From Adiantum capillus-veneris (taxonomy: Eukaryota; Streptophyta; Polypodiopsida; Polypodiales; Pteridaceae), in assembly GCA_014529385.2 (NCBI GenBank), contig CM043968.1:131496018-131560017 (forward strand): a DNA stretch of 64,000 bases, in the 5' to 3' direction. Position 1 is the first letter of the stretch, and each line of letters opens with the position of its first letter. The position numbers and the translations under genes were made by a program. Positions 58,909 to 64,000 of the stretch are shown here, piece by piece. The notes beneath the pieces are model-generated. The model had not been told where the DNA came from, did not search any database, and saw only the letters and a list, made by a program, of their open reading frames with translations.

Positions 58909-60062
58909 TCTATTGAGGATTGATCCCTATTAGATCGGTCCATTTAAGTAATCCATATGTACCAGCCATGAGTCTACGTACATTCATTAATTGTCATGTA
59001 AACATGGATATGTACTTATGTCAATTCCTTGAATATAGGCATTGACAAATAAAGACGAGATTATTACCCGGTGGTCCTGATCTCCATGCACCTCTAGATC
59101 GAGGTGTGCAAGGATCGAGCATATGACTAGAGAATATGAGGCAGTTAGAGCTAGTGGAAAATTGTAGACAAAATACAAACCAACTTCAAAAACACAAATT
59201 AACTTTGTCAAACAAAGTAAAATAACGCAAATGTACCTAATAATGTAAATAGACTTTAGGAACGCAAAAGGATTCCAAAAACGTAAATGATCTTCAGAAA
59301 TGGCAGTCTGTTGAGGATAGGTTTGTAATAGATCGGTCCATTTAAGCAATCTGCATGTACTAGATTAGGGTTTGTATTGGATCTACGTACAAGCATTGTC
59401 ATGTAGAGATGGGTGTATACTTATGTCCCTCAAATATAGGCATTGACCAATAAAGACGAGATTATTACCTGGTGGTCCTGATCTCAGTGCACCTCTATAC
59501 CAAGGTGTGCAGGAATCTGGCATGGTTGGAGAATGTGAGGTAGCTAGAGCTAGTGGCAAATGGTAGAAAAAATACAAATGGACTTCAAAAATGCAAACAA
59601 ACTTCAGAAACGGATTTCAATAACACGAATAGACTTCAATGACGCAAACGGATTTCAATAACACGAATAGAATTCAAAAATGCAAACGGATTTCAAAAAC
59701 GCAAATGATATTAAGAAATGGCATTCTGTTGAGGATCGGTCCGTATTAGATCGGTCCTTTTAAGCAGTCTGCATGTACTAGATTAGGGTTTGTATACTGG
59801 ATCTACATACATGCATTGTCATGTTTACATGGGTGTGTACTTATATTGAAGCCTCGAATATAGGATTTGATCAATAAAGATGAGATTATTATCGTGTGTT
59901 CCTGATCTTCGTGCACCTCTAGACCAAGGTGTGCGAGGATCGGGCATGGCTAGAGATTATGAGGTAGCTAGAGCTAGCGGCAAATGGTAGAAAAAAATAC
60001 AAACAGACTTCAAAAATGCGAACGAGCTTCAAAAACGCAAATGGACTTCAAAAACGGCTTTT
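58909..60062 (-). repeat. Three 0.4-kb tandem repeats (copy 3)
   Basis: Counterpart of 5826-6980, with the same three-repeat structure; repeat number is constant across all copies. Confidence 0.8.
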
Positions 60063-61627
60063 CACCCTCCAAAGTCTTTCTAAACCTATTCTATAGCTTA
60101 AAAGTGATTTTCTCTCTCTACAAACCCTTCTCCAAGCTCTCCATTGCTACAACAACCACATGCATCACCTATAGTCCAGCATTAACTCTCTGCTAGTTTT
60201 CTTCCACCTCCATTGTAGCACCAAGAAATCTTCTCCCTCATCTCTTCCGCTTTCCTACCATATATTTTCATACCAAGCTAGATCCTCTCCCTTCTCTCAC
60301 CTACATTACAGCATGAAATTAGATTGTCCTCCTTCTACTCTCATTCACTCACACTACATGGAGACCTCTATTCCCAAAGGTGGCAAAAGTATGAGCTCAC
60401 ATAACTTGCATACCACAACAACACGAGGTGTCAATGGTGAGTGGGCATTGCAAGGGTTCACCTCCAACATAAAGATAGAATGGTAAGAAAACTACCCTTG
60501 TAGCTTACATTTAGAGCTTAACATTATCTTTATCTTTAAGTTTATCATGCTTGAGACAACTAACCTCTTAATGGCTTTCAATGTCTAGGGCTTCACACCT
60601 CATAACATTGGGATGTGCTATTTTGTTGATGGCTTTGATGCACCATCTAGGGTTATGTAGCATGTGATTGGGTCTCACAATGCAAGTAAGTTATGTTACC
60701 TATGGAGAGTTATCAAAGATTCTCCTTATAATTTCTTCTTTATATATTTGTCACTAGATTATTAGAATGACATCATTTTATACTTTATATCTTTGTGCTC
60801 ATAAAATCTGGTGTTTACTTATAGAGTCAACTTGTTTTGCAAGGACATGGCCAAATTCTTGGTTTCCAACATGCTATTGTTTCCATACTAGTATGCCTTT
60901 GCCAAGCTTGACTTATAGAAAGGACAACTTGACATGGAGAGGTTGATGTATAGAGGTGATTGATAGGTAAACAATTAACTTATTATTGATTCATGTTTCA
61001 AAATACATATTTGTAAGGCCTTTGAGTTTCCACATTTTTTGAGTAGTGTTGACAAGTGTTTGGTATCAATTCTTCTTAAATATCCCTATTCATTGGCTAT
61101 TAGTAGCTATTTCTTTGGTATTGCTAAAGATGATACCAAAAGCTATCACCTTGTGAACTAAATTGTTAAATTGTGGTGTTGACTTCTACTATGTAGCTCA
61201 TTTGGATAGAGAAAGTATAAACATAAATTATACATACATACATTGTTAACATAAATGAATATATGAAACACTCGTGCCTATGTAAAATGCTAATAAAGAG
61301 ACCTTTGGTTGGATACTATAACAATAGAGATAAATTGTGGTTTCGAATATCAAAGGAATGCCTTTACCAAAAGATTCCCAAGAACAGGGGGTAGACACAA
61401 GGAGGTAAAAATTGGCTCCTTGTTTGCTTGATTTCTAGTGCTTAATGTTAAGTGCACTGGATTTTTGAGGCCTTTGACCCGCCTTTGAACACATAGCAAA
61501 ATGGGGGGGGGGGATTGAGTACATCAAACGTTGCACCTCTATCTCATGGCCATGCATGAAAAAAAGGCCATGTTTGCCATTTTTAGGCCCTAGGGACCCT
61601 CAACAAGAGGGGCCACAAGGGCGTGCA

Positions 61628-61661
61628 AAATGGCCAAACAGGGACCCCTGTTTGGCCATTT
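61628..61661. repeat. Perfect 16-bp inverted repeat (copy 3)
   Basis: Identical arms and spacer to 8544-8577. Confidence 0.85.
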
Positions 61662-61798
61662 CACATGCCCTTAGCTGTTTGGCAATTATTCAAGCAGTAA
61701 GTTTTAAGTTGTTGAACTTTTAAGCTGTTTTCAACAGCTTGTAGCTCCCAATCGACTCCGAATCTATCCGCGCTTGCCTCACATGAATTTCTTCATCT

Positions 61799-61872
61799 CA
61801 TTGCGCTCTTTGACTATTGTGTGATGCAAACAATTCATTGCGCTCTTTGACTATTGTGTGATGCAAACAAGT
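61799..61872 (+). repeat. 37-bp duplication with empty CACTA target (copy 3)
   Basis: Same structure as 8715-8788. A single TGC at 61839-61841 marks the site filled in copy 2. Confidence 0.9.
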
Positions 61873-62923
61873 CATATCTTAATTGGTTTCTCCAAAAATC
61901 AACGTGCAAGTTTGCAAATTCTTTAAAAATGATGTAAAATATATTTATTATTTTTTCCTTACTCTACAGGCTCCAACGAGCATCAAAACCAAGGAATCTA
62001 GAAATACTCAAACAACCAATGTTTTTCCTTGTGTTAAGGGTTGTATTTCCTATATACAAAACTTTTCCAAAATCTCACCTTTAAAAGTGGCTTCCAAGGA
62101 GTGTCCTAGGTAAAAATTTGAAACTAAAGGAAAATAATCAAAATGAGTGTACAAACTTGAAAACAACCAAAATTTCATTCAAAAAAAATTTATTGCTAAA
62201 AATTCAAAAATAGGTCCCCCCTTGGACTCCCCACAACCATAGAAATTAAAGGGTTCAAGGAAAGATGTGATGTCATAAGTGCATAGTAGGAATCTCATTG
62301 AGGATTATTCCTGAAAGATCTAGTCTTTTACTTTATCATGTCTTCTCATGTACAATCTTACCAAACCAAAAAATAAATTACATTTTAAATGCCTACAAAT
62401 CTTATTTAACTTATTAAACAATCTTAGAATATGGTAGACCTAGAGTGCTCTTACACATCAACAAATAAAAAAGTCCAAATTTCTTTTCATTGACTTTGAT
62501 AAACATACATTCATGAATAGCTTGCAAGGGGTAGTGTGGTCATATTTCTTGCATCCATTCCATGACATGGTATGCTCATGGGGTGACCTATCACATAAAA
62601 ATATCTCTGGTGGGTGTGCCCTCCTGTTAGGAAAGGGTGTGTTGTTGATGGAAAGCTGTTGTATTGTCCTACTAGAGATCTCTCCATGTTAGCATAATGG
62701 TTCTTGGTGTAGTGGGAGCCACATTTCTTGAGGAGAGCTTTGCGTCACCGTAAAAGATTCATGTTATGCCAATTCCTTGAGCCATTGTTGCAAACACCAC
62801 CACTCAACTAGCATAGTAAGAGGTCACATTGTACCATGACGTGTTAGAGACATGCTTCGCAAATAGAAACATGTATGAATTCAACATTTGCAATCTATAT
62901 AATAAAGACACTTGTTAAGTATA

Positions 62924-63125
62924 TGTGAGGCCATTTCTACACACATTTCATAGTGTGAAGTTGATGCAACAAGGTGAGTGTGAGGTGGTGAGAGTGAAGC
63001 AAGGCAGGAGCTCCATTAAGGGTATAATCCCTTTGTATACTACTTCTTGTTTTGAAGTACTAAATCCATTGAGTGGCTGCTTTCCCGTGGACGTAGCCCA
63101 CATTGGGTGAACCACGTATATCGTG

Positions 63126-63162
<37 letters not shown>

Positions 63163-63246
63163 CTATAATCTCGTGTATGTAAATTTGTCTCTCTCCATTA
63201 AGTAATCTACTCAATTATCTATTTAGCTACGTCTTATTTCCTAACA
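62924..63246 (+). mobile_element. 5' LTR of a Ty1/copia retrotransposon interrupting copy 3
   Basis: Copy 3 departs from copies 1 and 2 after GTTAAGTATATGT. The new sequence begins TGTGAGGCC (or TGAGGCC from 62926), has a (TC)n at 63130-63158 and ends CTAACA at 63246, directly before a primer-binding site. It is about 321-323 bp, a usual copia LTR size. The candidate 5-bp target duplication is GTATA at 62919-62923; the partner lies outside the window. Confidence 0.88.
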
Positions 63247-63260
63247 ACTGGTATCAGAGA
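63247..63260 (+). other. Primer-binding site (initiator tRNA-Met type)
   Basis: ACTGGTATCAGAGA immediately after the LTR. TGGTATCAGAG is the standard plant copia site complementary to the 3' end of initiator methionine tRNA, where reverse transcription starts. Confidence 0.88.
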
Positions 63261-63319
63261 AAAGTTTGCTCGTAGCTAAATTATCTCAAGGAAAGGATTC
63301 CTTGAATTGAGTGGGAGTT

Positions 63320-64000
63320 ATGGCTAAAACTACCAACATTGGAAGATGCAGATTGAAGACTATCTCTACTAAAAGGACCTCTATTTTTCACTAGGCGGTC
63401 TTGCAAAGAAGCCCGCAATGATGGTAGATGAAGCATGGATTGTCCTTGATCGAAAGGCCCTGGGAACAATCCGGTTAAGCTTGGCGTCAACGGTGTCCTT
63501 CAATGTTTCGGAGATGAAGACCACGGAGGACTTGATGAAGTCACTTGACGACTTCTACGAGAAACCATCGGCATCTAATAAGGTATTTCTTATGAAGCGC
63601 TTGTTCAATCTAAAGATGGCAGAGAATGGTTCACTTGCAGAACACCTAAATGACTTTAACACAAACATAAGTCAACTTCGATCGGTGAAAATCAATTTTG
63701 ATGATGAAGTGCGATCTCTCCTTATACTATCATCTCTACCGGATAGTTGAGACAGCCTTGTGATGGTTGTAAGTAATTCTATCTCTGGTACAAATACTCT
63801 TAAGTTTGCTGATGTTGTGGGTGTTCTCCTAAGCGAGGAAATGCGAAGGAGAAGTACAGGAGAATCATCAAGTGTTGCACTATCAGTGGAAACAAGAGAA
63901 AGGCCTAAGGAAAGGTTCAAAAACCAAAAGGGTCATGATCGCTCAAGGCGGAGCAAGTCACGCACAAAGTTAGTTCTTGAATGTTGGAACTGCGGCAAGA
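63320..64000 (+). pseudogene. Copia gag (UBN2-type) with CCHC start, partial at window end, broken
   Basis: A start ATG at 63320 is followed by a frame change within a few codons. Then the frame reads NYQHWKMQIEDYLY, stop (TAA 63370), SLGGLAKKP, ALGTIRLSLAS, KPSASNKVFLMKRLFNLKM, EHLNDFNTNISQL, DDEVRSLLILSSLPDS, stop (TGA 63748), SNSISGTNTLKFADVVGVLL, a basic stretch and CWNCGK at the last bases, the first half of the zinc knuckle. The order is the classic plant copia gag polyprotein. One frame shift and two stops make gag inactive. Protease, integrase and RT would follow beyond 64000. Confidence 0.88.

Larger units (their letters stand above)
53079..62923 (+). repeat. Tandem segment, copy 3 (interrupted)
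   Basis: Follows copies 1 and 2 from the unit start to the sequence equivalent of about 9833 in copy 1, then departs abruptly into a copia LTR. It carries the empty CACTA site at 61839-61841. The rest of the unit, including a third BPS1-like gene, should lie to the right of the window if the array continues. Confidence 0.92.

Noticed and set aside
63247-63260. tRNA gene
   Set aside because: Only the 3'-end complement of initiator tRNA is present; it is a retrotransposon primer-binding site.

Overview
The window is plant nuclear DNA from a repeat-rich genome. The grounds are an intronless BPS1-like (plant-only) gene, CACTA transposons with plant Tnp2, DUF4218 and DUF4216 transposase parts, Ty1/copia gag with a plant-type primer-binding site, L1-type LINE remnants, and very many (GA)n and (GT)n microsatellites. 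The species cannot be fixed from the sequence. The divergence of the gene hints at a non-angiosperm land plant, possibly a fern; this is a guess.

Layout. The window is a head-to-tail array of one segment of about 22.7 kb. Copy 1 is 1-22699 (its left limit is the window edge), copy 2 is 22700-53078, and copy 3 starts at 53079 and is cut at about 62923. Each complete unit carries, in order: LINE 3' tails and a GT/GA microsatellite; a decayed CACTA transposase C-terminus; a SWIM zinc-finger pseudogene; three 0.4-kb tandem repeats; a 37-bp duplication; two diverged copies of a 0.8-1.3 kb segment around a TTATGG-rich minisatellite; a CACTA-like terminus; the only convincing host gene (391 codons); LINE fragments; and a copia gag/protease fragment split by a 1552-bp solo LTR with a GCATG target duplication.

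Copy 2 is longer because a 7704-bp CACTA transposon sits at 31469-39172. It has a 12-bp terminal inverted repeat, a TGC target duplication and matching empty sites in copies 1 and 3. It carries a Tnp2-type transposase gene (six exons, at least two in-frame stops), a broken En/Spm-like second gene, 16 subterminal motifs folded into a large palindrome, and a captured fragment of a heavy-metal-associated (HMA/HIPP) host gene. Copy 3 is interrupted by a copia element whose 5' LTR, primer-binding site and broken gag are visible.

Order of events inferred: copia and LINE insertion, then the solo LTR inside copia gag, then segmental amplification, then the CACTA (copy 2 only) and copia (copy 3 only) insertions. 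The two visible host gene copies encode identical proteins, so the amplification is recent or the copies are being homogenised. No rRNA, tRNA or CRISPR was recognised.
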